Assembly: GCF_037975245.1 (NCBI RefSeq)
Contig: NC_092578.1
Span: 2,916,001-2,980,000, forward strand
Source: Apostichopus japonicus
Lineage: Eukaryota > Echinodermata > Holothuroidea > Aspidochirotida > Stichopodidae
Direction of reading: 5' to 3'
Length of the DNA stretch: 64,000 nucleotides
Shown here: positions 1-14,421 of the stretch, in pieces
Layout: every line of letters starts with the position of its first letter
Numbering within the stretch: the stretch's first letter is position 1
Notes under the pieces: model-generated
Told to the model about the DNA's origin: nothing
Seen by the model: only the letters and a program-made list of their open reading frames with translations
The model's database searches: none
Position numbers and translations under genes: made by a program

Positions 1-3000
1 TTTGACTAAATGAAGCGAATTGAAACAACTTCCCCCATGCCGTCTGTAACCATGGCGATGATATCTCTTCGTGTTATAATTCATTAGAGTTTGTATATAA
101 TTCTATGAAACTATGGGCACTAGTTTGAAGTATTTTTACACCTGTTATTGTTGACTCGGAAACACCATAGGGTCATCGACATCAAACTCATTCCCATGAC
201 CATAGTGGGATGCTAAAACACTTAAACTTATGACTTCCTACCGTCCGAAGCCCGTTTTGGCATTGTTTCTCCGTCCTTAGGGGATCCTCCGTTGTATATC
301 TATACATATCTATGTATATAAATATGCAACGTTAAACGTTGAATATCTCTTAGGTTAGCCGCAGGTGATTTAAATATTAAAAAAAAACATTGTCTAAACT
401 TTAAAAGTAAACTCCAAAATATGGGAAATATTTGCACAAAACACACACACACAAACACAAAAAGAGAGGGAGAAAATAATATGAAAAAAAAATAACTGCA
501 CCTTGTGAGTTTAATCACAGATGTCCGACAGGTACCATCGGTTGAGAAGGGACATATACCGCCCCTACCCCCCTGTAGTCCCTTTCCTGTTGCTGATCAC
601 TGGAAACGGTTTCATAAATCGGAAGTGAATATTCTGTTATATCTAATCAAAGATTTGATAACCACTTCGAGCTACGCACGACACATACGATTAATGCATG
701 TCTTCTATATCGGCTCATATTCAACGGATTAACAGTTCAATCCACGCTGATCTGATCCCTTAATCCCTTATCAAATCGTAACTATAAACCTTGGGTAGGT
801 AAAAAAAAATGTAGTATTATATTTCTTCACATTTTTTTGGGCATAGCAATAGAGGAATGGTGGGTATACAGTGCTACAATTAAACCATATTTTGCAAATT
901 TAATTGACAGAATAATATGATTAGAAATGCTCACATGTTCGTCATCTATACAGTTCCAGGAATATGGTAAGACAAAATACTTTGATTTCAAACAGCTCTC
1001 ACATTATGCTAAGAGATATTGACTGGTGACCGCACTTCTACCAAGTTCTAAATGAAGTCACTTTAAAAATAAATAGATGCTATCAAATTATTTATCGCAT
1101 GTAAGTGATATCATGCGCTATTTAACGAATGGAATTCCAAACAGCATGGAGAGTATATTTAGTGTTAGGTATATATGTATTTATATGTATGTATATATAT
1201 ATAATTGTAATAGAATATAAATTGTAATAGAAAAGTGTATAAATATAAATATATATTTATGTATCTATCTATATATATATATATATATATATATTATACA
1301 CTTTTCTATTACAAGTTCAATTAAGTATTTGAGAATTGGTTTATACTACGAATATGTACAATATAGTTCACTTGCTATACATTAATTATTTCACAATTTA
1401 TTTGCCGTGTTTCCTCTTTCCGTGAGCTGTTGAATGTCTAACACGGAAAAGCCAGGTTACAAATTAAAAACTTCTTTGCCCGAACACTTTATTTTTATCG
1501 ATTTTGCAAATAACCGAATCGTCCAATTTTTTTTTGTAACATTTTCGACGATTAATCGTTATTATTTAACTTTAACAAATTTCGCTGTGATTGGAATCTA
1601 ATATGGAATACCGCTATTTTGAAGTAAAACAAAATCAACGCAAAAGGCTGCCCCCCCCCCCCACTCCTTCCCAAGGTGCACTATATTGATACTTAACCAT
1701 TATAAAATAACATTCTTACCTGCTTAAGGTCGAAATGCCGCTTTTATTATTAATAATCATAAAATATTTTACGTTATACAGTTAAAGAAAAAAACTTAAA
1801 ATAGACACGATTGAGTTTACAGTGTGCAATAACCGTCACCCTCACATTACAACCAAATCTGTTGGTAATTTGCCTTTACCTTCCCTGTTCAAACAAACCT
1901 CTACTTATAGGTTGGTCTACTGAGGAAGATGTCTACATACCAATTCACGGTAGATGTGTCCAAGACTATAGCCAACCTTTAATTTGCATTTCAAATGCAT
2001 AGCTTTGAATCTGTCACTTTTGTTGAAGTGATTGGACTATTAAACCAACTGAAGACTTACATATTGGTCTCCAAGAACTCTAAATATATCACATCCCTGG
2101 ACCAAATACATCCTTCTGCGCATTCGCACGGAATAACGTACATTACGGTAGTTTATATTTAGGCCAGTCATGTGGAGTAATGTGTATTTAGAGGGTGGGT
2201 GTGGTCTAAAGTGTTCATGAAACCGGTAGAAACAACGGAGTTTGTTTTGCAAAGAGATACTTTATTTCTAATTTTAATTTTACATTTGAAGGGACTTGGT
2301 GAAAATTGGCATTCAATTCACACATAGCGAGACTATTGATCCTTTATATTGACAGTTTGTACCATTTATAAGTGATTATGAAGCAATGAGATGTGACGTC
2401 ATAGTTGCATATAATAATATGATTTTTAACAAAGTGATATTTTAATCCAAGACATTTTAGTTATTTCGAGTTTCAAATTGAACTAATATTTCGCAAAAAA
2501 TTAAAAAACAAAAATTGGGGGGTTAGATTGTATTCGTATATGGTTAAGTGTCAGTTTTTCCTCTCGTAGGGGAAGGGAAAGGGTGGGGGGGGGGGGGTTA
2601 AGAGGATAAATTAACGGAAACACAGATATCAATTCATGAGATAATTTTATTTATTCCTGCAAGGCAAAAGTAATTTAATTTTACACGTGCCATCTGAAGC
2701 TATGTTTCATTATTACCCACGTGATTCATTATCTACGTATTCTAGTCTAGATTATCTGTACCACCAAAATTGGCAAACTTACATTGCTCACTAGACTGTA
2801 AGACTATACGAATCAACAGACGCTCGTATACTAATAAAAAAAAAGCACCTGTGCAACCCTGGATATTTGGGCTATAATAATACATAGAGCTATATATGTT
2901 TATCAGTGTGAAGCCTATAGATGTAAATAGATTCTTTGTTTCTATAAAAAGAAAGCCCCCAAAACAGGAAGAAATCAGCCGGATTTTGATGAAGTAACTA

Positions 3001-4129
3001 AAAAGAGATAAAGAAAATAAGAGCAGAAATTTGGGAGGCTTGTTATGCTCAAACACGATCATAAGTGGTTCTTGAAATTTGGGAGCACGTCCTTTTTTTG
3101 TCCACGGCATTTTTTTTTTATCTTACCTTAAACACCCTTGTAGCCGCTAGGGTTTAAAATCTGGAAGGCAATATCAGTTTTTTGGTTAGAACGGGGTAGG
3201 ATCTCGTAAATTAGGTCAGGATGTATATGGAGAGAGATTGAATTCATTCAATTAGAGAAAATAATGCCTGTGGTGGTGATATAGACTTTACGCATAAAAT
3301 ACAATATCTAGAGGATAAATTCACTACATTATTTGAAATATGTATTGTTTTATATCCAAACGAAATATTTGATTGATTTCGTGTATTTAAAATATTGCTA
3401 ATTGAAAAATAGAAAATTTCCTTTTGTATATAGATTTGCATAATTAAGAAAGACACAAAACGGAATAAATAAATAAATGAATGAAAGCGATGGAAAAAAG
3501 CGATCAAATTGATTAGTGTGTGGTTGGTTTCATATAGTATCGTATACTGCCGGACCTGCAAACAATGCAAAGATTGGAAATATGACTTTTTTCAGGGATG
3601 TCAGTTTGGCATTATCGTGAACTTTTGAAAGTTCATCTTTGCGTATTGCATGCACACTGCGGGATAACTGAGAACTTAGGCCATTGTGAACCTATGATTG
3701 ATTATTTGTGAGCATTTGATAGCTCGTAATAATATTAATTCCATACCATAACGGAATATTCTCTTCTCAGTTTCGTGTAGGCCTATACCGTACGTCAATA
3801 CCGTACGTAGTGTGTTAGGCTATGACCGAATGGGTTGAATATATATATGCTGTTATGATAGACATCCATGAAACTTCTAAATGAGGAACGAGCTGCACGC
3901 ACCCCCCCCCCCACCCTCTATAAAAAGCAATCCGAACTCTCCTCTTCGGCCGATAGGCAAACAAATAATCATTTGAAAAATGGTATATTGTCTGATAATC
4001 GTGTTAAGTATACAAAAATCTGGTATAGAAAGTTACTAAAAAATCCGTAATCACCAAATCTATATTGTCTTTGATCGGGGCACATGCGCATAAATCCTCC
4101 GTTGGCCAACAGTATACATTCCTTGCATA

Positions 4130-4165
<36 letters not shown>

Positions 4166-6855
4166 GGTATGCATTCATTACCAGTGATAAAAAACGTAGG
4201 TTGATACTTTTTTTGAGGGCGCACATCTGGAACAGAGATTTGGTCAAAACGTAACTTGGTCAGGTTACGAAGATGATGAGTTTTAAGGGAAGGGATTGGA
4301 TGCTCTATATATACGTACATGCACATGCCCATGCAGCTGTACAGCTTTATAGCGTTAATATGGGATCTGTTGTAAAATGGTGGCTCCCACATATTTTGTA
4401 CTCTTCGGGCTAAACCATTCAAAACATTGAAAATTATACTGACAAAGGGATTAACCACTATGAAAATAGAGAATTTTTCCCCCTGTGTAGTATACCATTA
4501 CTTTGTATTATTTTGACAGTATGTGCTCATCAAATATTGTTGTAGTTATAGTAAGTAAAGGATGACTTTATTATGTTCATGGAAAGAATTCGTCGCCCAC
4601 ACACCTCTTTCATATCAGTACCACTCATACAATGAAAACAAAAGTGTTGAACAATGAATAAAGAAAGAAAAGAAAAATCAAATTTTCGACTTTTATTTCA
4701 TTATATGATCTCAGCTTCGAGCATAGGATAGAAACAAAAAAGGCATTAGTCAAGAATGAACTTTAAGTTCAAGACTGGATATTCGTAACCGTATCCATCC
4801 ACAAGATGATCTCCCACCCCTCATCCCTCCACCCCTCCCCCCCCGCCCACCCCTCCCTACAACCATCCCGACCCTTTTTCCCATGTCGTTACTGAGTCCG
4901 GGTTCTAAATTGTCAAGTACATGGAGATCATATGGAATACCAGCACTACATATGTTATACATACAAAGAGAGGTGATGTTTCGGGGAACTTCTTTTGCAC
5001 TCCATTCGGAAACCTAACCCTTGAGAAAACGGTTGTAAGAGATTTCAGACTTCGCCCTCTATTGACCTTTGGCCTTGTTTATACAATAATTGGCACAACA
5101 TGAAAGCAATTAGTGCGGTTCTGGAGATCCATTGTCTTTTATTAATATTTTTACATTTTTCGCCTACCATCATGCATGACAAACGAGTGTTGCCTCTGGC
5201 AACAATTAAAAAGGATTCTTAAATTGATATAGGAAAGGTATGTGTGGGTCCCAAAGTAGAAGAATATAGTTGTCAAATATTATCAAGATTCTTCAAACAT
5301 CAATTTGCACGGTTCCAGGTTTGAAGTCTGTTAAGCAAAATTAACCTTTAACTTTGCCCTTTCTGCATTCTACAACGGTACTACTTTTACCGTACAGTTT
5401 TCGGGCGATCATATTTGACAGATGCCTTAGCAATTTTGCATTAACTGACCTCAAATTAGTTTTACCTTCAGGAAAGAAGGCTTTGTTAAGTCATTATGTA
5501 TGGGAAAGCAAGTGTCTAGTATTTGTTCGGTCAATGTTAACCATCGTTCTTTTGCTTTTGCCAGATCATGGGTGCAATGTTTCTGCGTTTTGACTTTGTT
5601 GACTACAGTTAACGTTTGACCTCCATCAAATGTTGAACACTCTCTTAGCAGCATAGTAAAACAAGTCTTACATGGCTGTGCCACCTTGCGGGTTTTAAGA
5701 GACATTAATTGTTTATCGGGTGTTTCGTAGTTTTCACCGTCGCTTACGCCAAATAGCTGTTGCCCCCCCCCCCCCCAAAAAAAGAAAGAAAATGAACAAA
5801 ATAGTTCTTAAAATCCTGAAGGAAAACGTCATATTCCGGGCTGAAACTTGGAAGGTTCTTAAGTCAGAGTTTCGTGAATTCTTTAGTGAAAATAATTATG
5901 ACATATATACTCCAACCCCCCCCCCCCCGCCCCTGGCCGTAGATCCCACTACTACCCTATACTTATAATAACATGGCGGGGAGGTCTCCACACTGATGAC
6001 GACACAGTAGTAGTATGGAAGCCTAGAAGAGACATCATAATACTGCATACATCCAGATATGCATGATAAGGACTTTGCGGACGCTCGTCGCCCAGCAAGC
6101 AAGTGTCAATGCTTCCATTCTAGTTGCTTATCCTAGCGCAAAAAAAGTTGAGCTGTTAAATTGGCACATTACACGATAGAATATCGCAGTTAGTAGTGTC
6201 AATGAAAGCTTCGTTCTATCACATGGCCTGTTCGACCACTGACCGTTTATTACTCATGACATCTTAGGCATATTCATAAACCACAGGCCTTCAATACTAC
6301 CGTACATACCGCACATGGTTTCGCAGAATCAGTAACCTACGTAGAAATTAAACAAACACATCGCATGTGCTATATGCCATACATTTAGGAAGAAAGTTAT
6401 TGATTACAAAAACGCACAAAGACAAGAAAAATACCTGCAAGTCAATACTAGGAGCACAGACAGCTGAATCCATTCACAATGTTACCAGTCACTTTTACGA
6501 ACACAAAAAATTAGTCTTTCTAGTCTCCAACACAGTTCATGATTGCCATGATCGTATAGAGTTCCTGCACATGCGTTATTCAGGGGTGGTACATGTACTA
6601 GCGCATGCGTATCAGTGATGTTGTAGAACAGACAAAAAAATATAAACAAACGCGTTACACGAGGCACGAGACACTTACTTGAATAACATCATACCAAAAC
6701 AGCTAATCTTCGTGCACGTTGCATTACAATACCATATTTGCTTTTTAATAACGCTTTGAAGGTAAATACCGACATTGTAAAACTTATCTTGCAGATATGC
6801 AGGGATACGAAAAAAGGCCACTAGCAGTGCAGCCGTGACAATCTACGCCGTTCCA
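1..6855. other. Intergenic region, no gene recognised
   Basis: No open frame here resembles a known protein, and those present are short or low in complexity (for example a Gly/Arg-rich frame at 4750-4962 on the minus strand, produced by a C-rich run). The region is AT-rich. It holds (AT)n runs near 1263-1293 and 4135-4162, a perfect 21-bp inverted repeat at 1222-1314 (listed separately), and homopolymer C or G runs near 1651, 2585, 3901, 5762 and 5917. A plus-strand TTTATT at about 6245, which reads AATAAA on the minus strand, is a possible polyadenylation signal for the fibrinogen-related gene ending at 6856, but it is 600 bp past the stop and unproven. Confidence 0.6.
1222..1314. repeat. 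Perfect 21-bp inverted repeat around an (AT)n loop
   Basis: The arms at 1222-1242 and 1294-1314 are exact reverse complements. They are separated by about 51 bp of almost pure A/T, including an (AT)n run. A partial third copy of the arm start (TTGTAATAGAA-like) lies at about 1204-1214. The structure could be a foldback MITE remnant or a hairpin-forming AT microsatellite. No coding content. Confidence 0.8.
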
Positions 6856-9800
6856 TTAAGAAGTGGGCCGCACCGCCATAGATGCATATTGTACAGAACT
6901 ATGGAATCCAGTGAGATCATACCATATAATACCTTGGGCTGAGCTCTCCGTCTCCTCTTGCCCTATATTAAGACCGTTCAAATTGGCGTACAGACAATCA
7001 CCATACCACCAGCCACCTTTGTAGATGATGGCACAATTATGACCCTGGGCGCGATCATGGTCTCTGTCTTTGGTAGTAAATGGCATGCCGTTGTGGAACG
7101 TCATAGCGTCACCTGAAAGATAAATAAAACACACACACATTGTAGACGACAATATTAAGACCAACAAAAAATATCAAATTTTTAAAGTTTTCATTTTTTT
7201 CCGGTTGTTGACGGATATGAGTTTTGTCACTGCTAAATCTAAGATAGTTTATTGAAGTGTCCTGTCAGTTGCCAACACTCGATATTCACCTTCTTGTGGC
7301 ACATGGACAGCACACAGTGACAAATTAGCAGCCTCACCCTAACCCCCACCCATCCCCACCCACACCACCCCTGACACGACCTTTACATCCCAAACGGAAC
7401 GAATTAAGTTTTCCTTAGCTATTGCAGGGATCGAATTGTTCATCTTAAATATTTCTATCAGTTTTCACTAAGGATGATAGTTGATGTTTGATTCTCCTAA
7501 ATTATTCTCACTATAAAGCAATACAGCTTTAGTTGTTTTGAACGTTCAATAAAGAGCCAAGCATAAAACTATTTTTGTTTTTGCTCAGAGCATTATCCGT
7601 TCCTCACTAAATTAAAATGTTGAGTTTAAAATCGTTTTGAATTCTCTAATAAAACATGTGGTATATTACCCTGTGTCACAACACACCATTTTTAATGTTT
7701 TTTAATTAAATTAACGACCTACGAGATGAAATTGATTTGTTGACATTTTACCTGCTGTTCCGTTGTAGTTACCAACAGAGAGCACGTAGTTAGAATTATA
7801 ATCGCCGACCTTAAAATACTTATAGTAAGCGTAAGCACGACGGCCGTTGTAAAGTTGCAGATCGATTCGTAGCTGGTATTCATCCTGTTTAAGCAATTGA
7901 TGAATCCTGTCTAGACCCAACCAGTGACTGAGGTTTGGGTCCCCGAAACCTCGGCGATAGCTGCCCATCCCTCGATCAAAATCAGTATTTACGTCAGTTC
8001 GTCTTTGAATAACCTGAAAAGAAAATGAAATAGATCGGAAGTTCATGACACCAGACACCAATTTGTTTGTAAAGTTATACTTTTAATTTTTTTAAATGTT
8101 CTCAGTTTTCCCCAGGGGCCGTAGAAGCCGCCTCCCTACCTCTCCCACCTTCAAAGGATCCGCGCGTGTCCACTCTATGCCCCCCCCCCCACAAAAATAG
8201 TATATGAAAATATTTCTTACAGTTACGGGAAAAAAAATACTTTCATAAAGATTTTAACCTTTTAACCACTTAGAAGTGGATTAAACAATGACGTAATAAT
8301 ACTGCACTTCACTAATATCAGAGGGAATTTATCATTTTGAAACTCATTTTTCTGTATCCGGCTCTGAATTGCTTTCAGTTCTCTGCATCTCATCAACATG
8401 TCCGCGTTGATAATGTATCATCTCTGCTTTCGTCGACATCACCTCACCTCACCTCACCCCTCCTCTCCTAACCTCACCCCTCCTCACCCCTCTCCTCCTA
8501 ACCGTTCCCACGCCCTCACACTTCCGACTATCATTCCTTATTGGCTATTCACTCTCTAGTTTGTTGCGTCATAAAGACCGATATATCCAGAGGGAGTAAG
8601 CTACCTCAATGGAAGACTGAGGAGTCTTACAGATATAACGAAACTGTGAAATAAACACATAACCTAGGTTGACGTCAGTACTGCAACATCTTGATCATAT
8701 TTTCTCATTTTATGACTGAAAATACATCAATGTCATGAAAAGCGTCTGAACATGAATAAAGTCAGAAACTGAAGCTGCTTAAATCATCATCCTTTGAAGA
8801 GGTGTATTCAGAAAGATATCTGGGAGAAAAAAATTATGTACGTACCGTCCACCCCCCGCCATCAGTTACGTCGCAGTAGGCCAGGAAAGGTCTGTCCACA
8901 TTCTGAGGTTGAATATAGAACACACCACTGGAACCTTGACCGCGCGTAAACAAATCCATACAGTCACGTGGTTGAATCCCAGACATGTGAACTATAGAAA
9001 TGAGAAAGTAGAGATAAAAAAGCTGGCAAAACAAAAAAAATAAAATGCAAACCGAAATTGATTTTATTTTACAAAGTTGGTTATGCGAGATGCAGGACAT
9101 ATATTGAACTATTCTGGCGACATGCTCCCGTTAACCCAATGGTTGAAACTTTCCAAAGAGAGTCTAAATGGATTTGTTGGAAGTTGTAACGTACTAAGGT
9201 CACCTACCACCCCCATCCTTTCCCCTGCCACATCCTCCTTTCCACACAACCTACCATGCACCCCCCCCCCCCCCCCCGTCAATACCGACACAAATCACAC
9301 ATCTTGTCATGAACATTTGCCCTTCCGCCCATGGGTTCGTCCTGTCAGTTGTCATGGCTATATGGGTGAACAAATCCGGCGGTTATCCAAAGCTGAAGTT
9401 TGTGCCCCCTTCCTGCCCTCATCTGTCTATAAATGCCTGATTACGTCATTCATTAAGAGAAACGGTGACGAAGCTTTATAATTTAGTTTAAAAGCGAATC
9501 CATCAGAACCGAAATATATCGCGATTTTTTTTAATTCTGCATTTGCATATCTTTTCATTATCTCGTAGCCTGTAGGGATAACAACCTTTTTTACTAAAGG
9601 AGGCCTCGATATCTATTATCGGTGATGGCCCCTTCTTTTTTCTTGCATATTTTGGTTGGTATTTTTGTGTTTTTACCCATATCAGGCCCTACGATCAGAT
9701 GATGAAGCTTAGTTAGCACATGGATTTCTTATATATATGCTCGAGGCTTCCAATGTTTCATCGCCGCACAAATCTCTCGCACTACATATAAGATAACTCT

Positions 9801-12800
9801 ATTTTAAGGTTCAGCTTGTAAGTAAGGCTTATGAAGGGTTCATCCTAGGTTTACATATAAATGTGGACATAAACACCGAAGCTCGATTCCCGTATTTGAC
9901 GCTCTTTTCAATCATGTTAAATATTTTCAAAACCACCATCTTTATACAACCCATCCAAATCTAACTTTCAAAAACGACGAAAGCACTTAAATTTTTGAAA
10001 CGATAAATACGGCATAATTTCCCGGATCAGGGATGGAGCATCCTTGAAACAATTTATGTAGACATTTTGGGATCTGATACAACAGCATTGAAAGTAAGTT
10101 CGTTCACCAGGTATATATGCTAATTGTGTTTTAGTATTATAGTAGCGCTTACTATACTAACCCTCGAGGCTTTGTATACTCGTAATAGGAACATTAGAGA
10201 ACAAGATTACGTAATATGGTACTCACCCCGTGCGGCCTTATACTCATACTACAAAAAAGGGGGAATTCTACTTGTACTCATATTGTTGTACTAACGCTAC
10301 AACTATGTGTCTATAGTCTGTGTGTACTATGTGTTGTTTGCCTCAGGCAGCTGGTCTGGGATGTGTTAGTGCGATCCCTGCCTCAGATCCCTGCGATCCC
10401 TGCCTGCCTGGGAAATGCTACAGTATACGGTATCATTTTCCCTTACTCAGAGACACAGGAGGGCAACCACGTCAACCTTTGAGCGGTGGGGGTGAGGGGG
10501 TGAGGAGGTTAACCGCCAGAAAAAAAATCAGGTTTATTCATAGCACCCAATAGCAGACAGAATTTTACCTAAATTTCTAATGGAAAGTACATAATTACAT
10601 AGCATGTATATATGTGGTAAGTACAACCTAAACAGTCTGACATTGTTTGTTTCAAAGTTGCTAAATGTAGAACCATTTCGCACCTATGCACTCTTCCTTT
10701 AAACAAACAACTTCCCAGAGGGGAGAGGACACCCCTTAGGCCCTTATTCTTATTCATAACTTTGGATTATAAATCTAACCTCAGAAAAAAATAATGATTT
10801 TCTCGTCGGCAATACTCTTCCTCTGTGATTTAAGTAGAAAAAAAAAGGATTCGAACGCGACCGCCATTTGTGACAACTGTTTGCGATAAATCAACACAAT
10901 AATTTCCATCGTTTTCTCTGGGGGAGTTTACTTTTAGAGAAAACAATAACGGCGGTTATGGAGCGCTTATGTACTTACATACAGTAGTGGTTTAAGGGCT
11001 TAACACATAAAACCTATAGATTCATGTATCGATCAATGAAAACATGGCTTAGAAGGTTAGAAACGGTCAAATTATTTAGCAAAAAAAAAAATTAACGAAG
11101 AAAGGAAAAGTGGAAACAGACCTATACGTCACGAAAGAGTTTATACGAATGAAGTCTCTAAGACATTTATTTGCATAAGCCGTGTCAGTTATGTACAGCT
11201 GGGAATGAAAAGAAATCACAAACGGGTGGAACTATTCCCAAGTCTCAACACATCTCCTACCCGCCCCGCCCCCCTCCACCCCAACCGTGCCTTTGTCGCT
11301 AACACTTCTGTTCTAAACTGTAAAATGTAATGTAATTCGTGATTTGGGATTAACGACTCATTCAAGACAGATTAACCGTTAGGTTATATTCTATAAATTT
11401 TCACGATACAAATAATACTAATCACGAACTGACAGACCATTTCCATAAATATCAACACGAGGTAATCAAATCAAGTGTTTCCGATTAATGAAAACTACCA
11501 GGGTTTCGAATGTCTATTTCATTCAGTTCCAATTTTATCGATTCCTTAAAAGATAAAGAACTACCCCCCCCCCTCCCCCCAAAAAAACCTCGCTACTGTA
11601 ACACGGTATTTTTGGCATTTATTGTCGTGTTAATTACGAATGTTCGTCCCTGCCGTTGTTTTATTACTTCTTCTATATCCAGTTTTCTAGAACAGTGAAA
11701 TTATTTGTACTGTTCACCCTCTGAAATTATAAACCTAAATTCAGAACCACTGGGACTCGTAACTAAGGAAAAGAAGTGCCTCGCCTTCGATCACAGAAAC
11801 ATTGGTAAAATGGCGGCGGAGAGACACGTCTAAGCAATGATTAAAACGACAGGGGTTGTTTACGCGATGTATATCTGCTGAGACTTTTAATCTTAAATCA
11901 GGCTAAATTTATGTGACTGAGGCCATGGGTGGCTAAGTGTGGCCGTGAGGTATGCATTGGCGTATATATGAATGCGGCCCATGGAACGAACATATGAAAA
12001 TAGGATCAAGTATGTATTTTTGTTTTTTGTTGATCAAACCATAGGTCATCTGAAAGAATAAACTTTACTGGATAGACAAAAAGGAAAAAAAAACATGAAA
12101 TTGTGTATATTTTAGGAAACTTTGTATCTAGGGCCTAGATATGATAGATAGTGCAGCCCGGGGGACTCGGGGTCAATTAGGGGAACTAGGAAAATGTGGG
12201 ACAAAGAATAATTATTTCTCATTTACATCATATACTTAATGTGAAACGAAGACTTCAAGAAGGTAGGGGGAGGGGGGTAGGTACATTTCTCTCCGGGCAC
12301 ATGCCTGTTTCTAGTCGACGCCACTGAGTGTATAAAACCGATACAGTCAAACTGCAGATATATTGTTACATTATCTTTAAGATTATATAGGCTTTATCAT
12401 TTAATTTAAAATATAAACAATCTAGGCCAACGGGTACAACATTTGAAACTTCATTTAATGTTATTCGTTATATGTCTTATCCACAGGCTATAAGCCAATC
12501 AGCAGCAATAATTTACCGCAATAAGATGAAGCTAGACGGTCATATGACGTCATCGATGATGTCATGATTAATCAAAAGGTTAATCATATATGAGGACGAC
12601 AGGGCGAGTAACTCACAGGAAATATTAAGGAAATATTGAAACTTACCAAGGTTAGTGGTAAGTATCGTATTTGGTGAGTGGTTTAACATTTACATCTATA
12701 TATGTTAATAACAACTAGTAGAGTTGAAAGGGCCCTGTAAGCTTCCAGTGTGACAGTCTTAGTGTACAAGGCGCATCATACCATGTAAGCAGAGATAGAC

Positions 12801-14421
12801 GCCGAACCGACCCATCAGCCTACCCCCCCCCCCGACTCATCCCGCCCGCTCCTCTCCTTACATCTCAACCTCAAACCAGATAAGGGTGGATTACATCCCC
12901 AGATCCCAAGGGCTATTAGAGTACCCAGGAAAATATGGAAGGAACCCTGGAAAATATGAAACAAATAATAGTATATTCTCATTTCGATAATATAAACCTT
13001 ACTAGGAAGCAATCGAGGGACCGTTGTCATTATTTTCCCTATCTGTGTCCTCGATCTTTCTAACAACTATTCATACATTAATAATCCGTCGTTCGTACGC
13101 ACGACTTCTACCATTACAATGTTACAATCATTATGACCTCGCCGGAGGAATCGTTTCCCTTTCTATTCCATAATTATGATAGCTGCGTTTGGTAATAGTT
13201 ACTTTGACATTTTCTGCGCACTTTCTCAGTACAAGGCAATACTAAATGAGCGTAAGACAACTGAGTTAGGCGAATGCCCTCCCAACCCTTTCTCCCATAC
13301 TTCCCTACGCGTGACAGAAAAAAAAAATCTGGTTATTATGTTCACTTTATGGATGTTGTACTTGCTAAGTTTCCGACTCATACACTGAGGATCGGTGTGC
13401 GCACATTTCCCAATCATAATCAGTCTCACAACCCCCCCCCCCCCTCCTCACGCCCCTTCCTCCATCCCACACCAGTTGTTATTGCCAGCAGGTTGTGATT
13501 GATCATGAAAATTGTGATAATATAAAAACAGACCATTAAATGGCAGTTAATGCTGGGTATTACCAAAACCAGAACATAGCAGGCCTGGGGAAAACTGCCT
13601 AGAAATTGGGTCCATATACTGACAAACTGGCTCAAAGCTCCAAAATTCTAATAAACTGCTTGGTGGTTGACGTACCCAAAAATATAATCGTAGACATTAT
13701 TATGAAATGAATGGTTATACCTACCACCAAGGCTGGTCACTGAATGGCTTAAATGTTGGAGTGTGTCCTCTATGTTTTTGATGGAACCTTTCACGTCCCT
13801 CAGTTGTTGCTTGATCTTCGCGTCTGCAATTTTAGACTCCTCGCATAATGTTTCCGAGTTCGGATTGCTTGTTTCGCGGTCTTCATTAGAGCTTGAAATC
13901 GAACAGACTTCGCAAGTCCTCTTAACTTCACCCATTTCAGTTTCGATGGACCTTACGATATTCTTAAAAGCTAATATCGTATGAACAAGTTGTGATCGAT
14001 CTTCTTCGTTAGGATCTGGTTCGTCGACTCTCGGTCTTTCTCGGGGAATTCCGTCCGGCAATGCTCGCCCAGGTAGTTTATCAGGCGGGTATTGGGTATA
14101 ATTCGGTACGGGCCTCAACTGTCGTCTGGTCGTCCTCCTCGGTGGCGTGGTTGGAACAAAAGGTGGTAGGCTGGTGGTAGTAGCCATGGTCGTTGTTCTT
14201 CGGACCTTCCTCGGTGTAGTTCGGGCCGGCGTCGGTGGGTTTTCGTCATCTAACCGATCATTCGCGAATTGATCTTCGTCATAGATATCGTTATTGTCGA
14301 TCGATGATAACCACGATGGCTCCTGCATTGAACTAAAACCAAAGGTGTCTCCGACCGCGAAATAAGGGGCCACTTGATTACAAACAAGCAAGATCACAAA
14401 CAAATCGAAAACTAAAATCAT
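6856..14421 (-). CDS. Secreted fibrinogen-related protein (FReD, ficolin/FREP-like), 4 exons
   Basis: Coding exons (minus strand): 14421-13725, 8991-8846, 8013-7752 and 7112-6856 (stop TAA at 6856-6858), giving 453 aa. All junctions are GT/AG with matching phases (1, 0, 1). The N terminus is hydrophobic (starting MILVFDLFVILLV) and looks like a signal peptide. Next come an acidic segment, a Thr/Pro/Arg-rich mucin-like stretch at about residues 60-105, and a helical, probably coiled-coil segment with three Cys (RTCEVC, ETLCEE) at about 140-230. The fibrinogen C-terminal domain fills the last three exons: PRDCMDL, AYCDVTDGGGWTVIQRR, DYNSNYVLSVGNYNGTAGD, then the Ca-site-like KDRDHD, HNCAIIY, GGWWYGDCLYANLNG and a terminal VRP. 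The four FReD cysteines for the two family disulfides are present. Such proteins bind acetylated or other glycans in invertebrate innate immunity; that role is family knowledge. The start is the first in-frame ATG after a stop at 14470-14472. An upstream non-ATG extension or an extra 5' exon cannot be excluded. Confidence 0.85.
8992..13724 (-). other. Intron 1 of the fibrinogen-related gene
   Basis: This 4.7-kb intron separates the signal/stalk exon from the FReD exons. No extra coding exon was recognised, and the flanking exons join in phase 1 without one. Contents: a C-run near 9260-9277, a C-rich stretch near 11230-11290, another C-run near 11563, and a palindromic TGACGTCA (CRE-like) at 12545-12552. 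No mobile element was identified with confidence. Confidence 0.5.

Noticed and set aside
4750-4962. Gly/Arg-rich minus-strand open frame resembling an RGG protein
   Set aside because: The Gly-rich segment is simply a C-rich run, with no exon context or conserved sequence around it.
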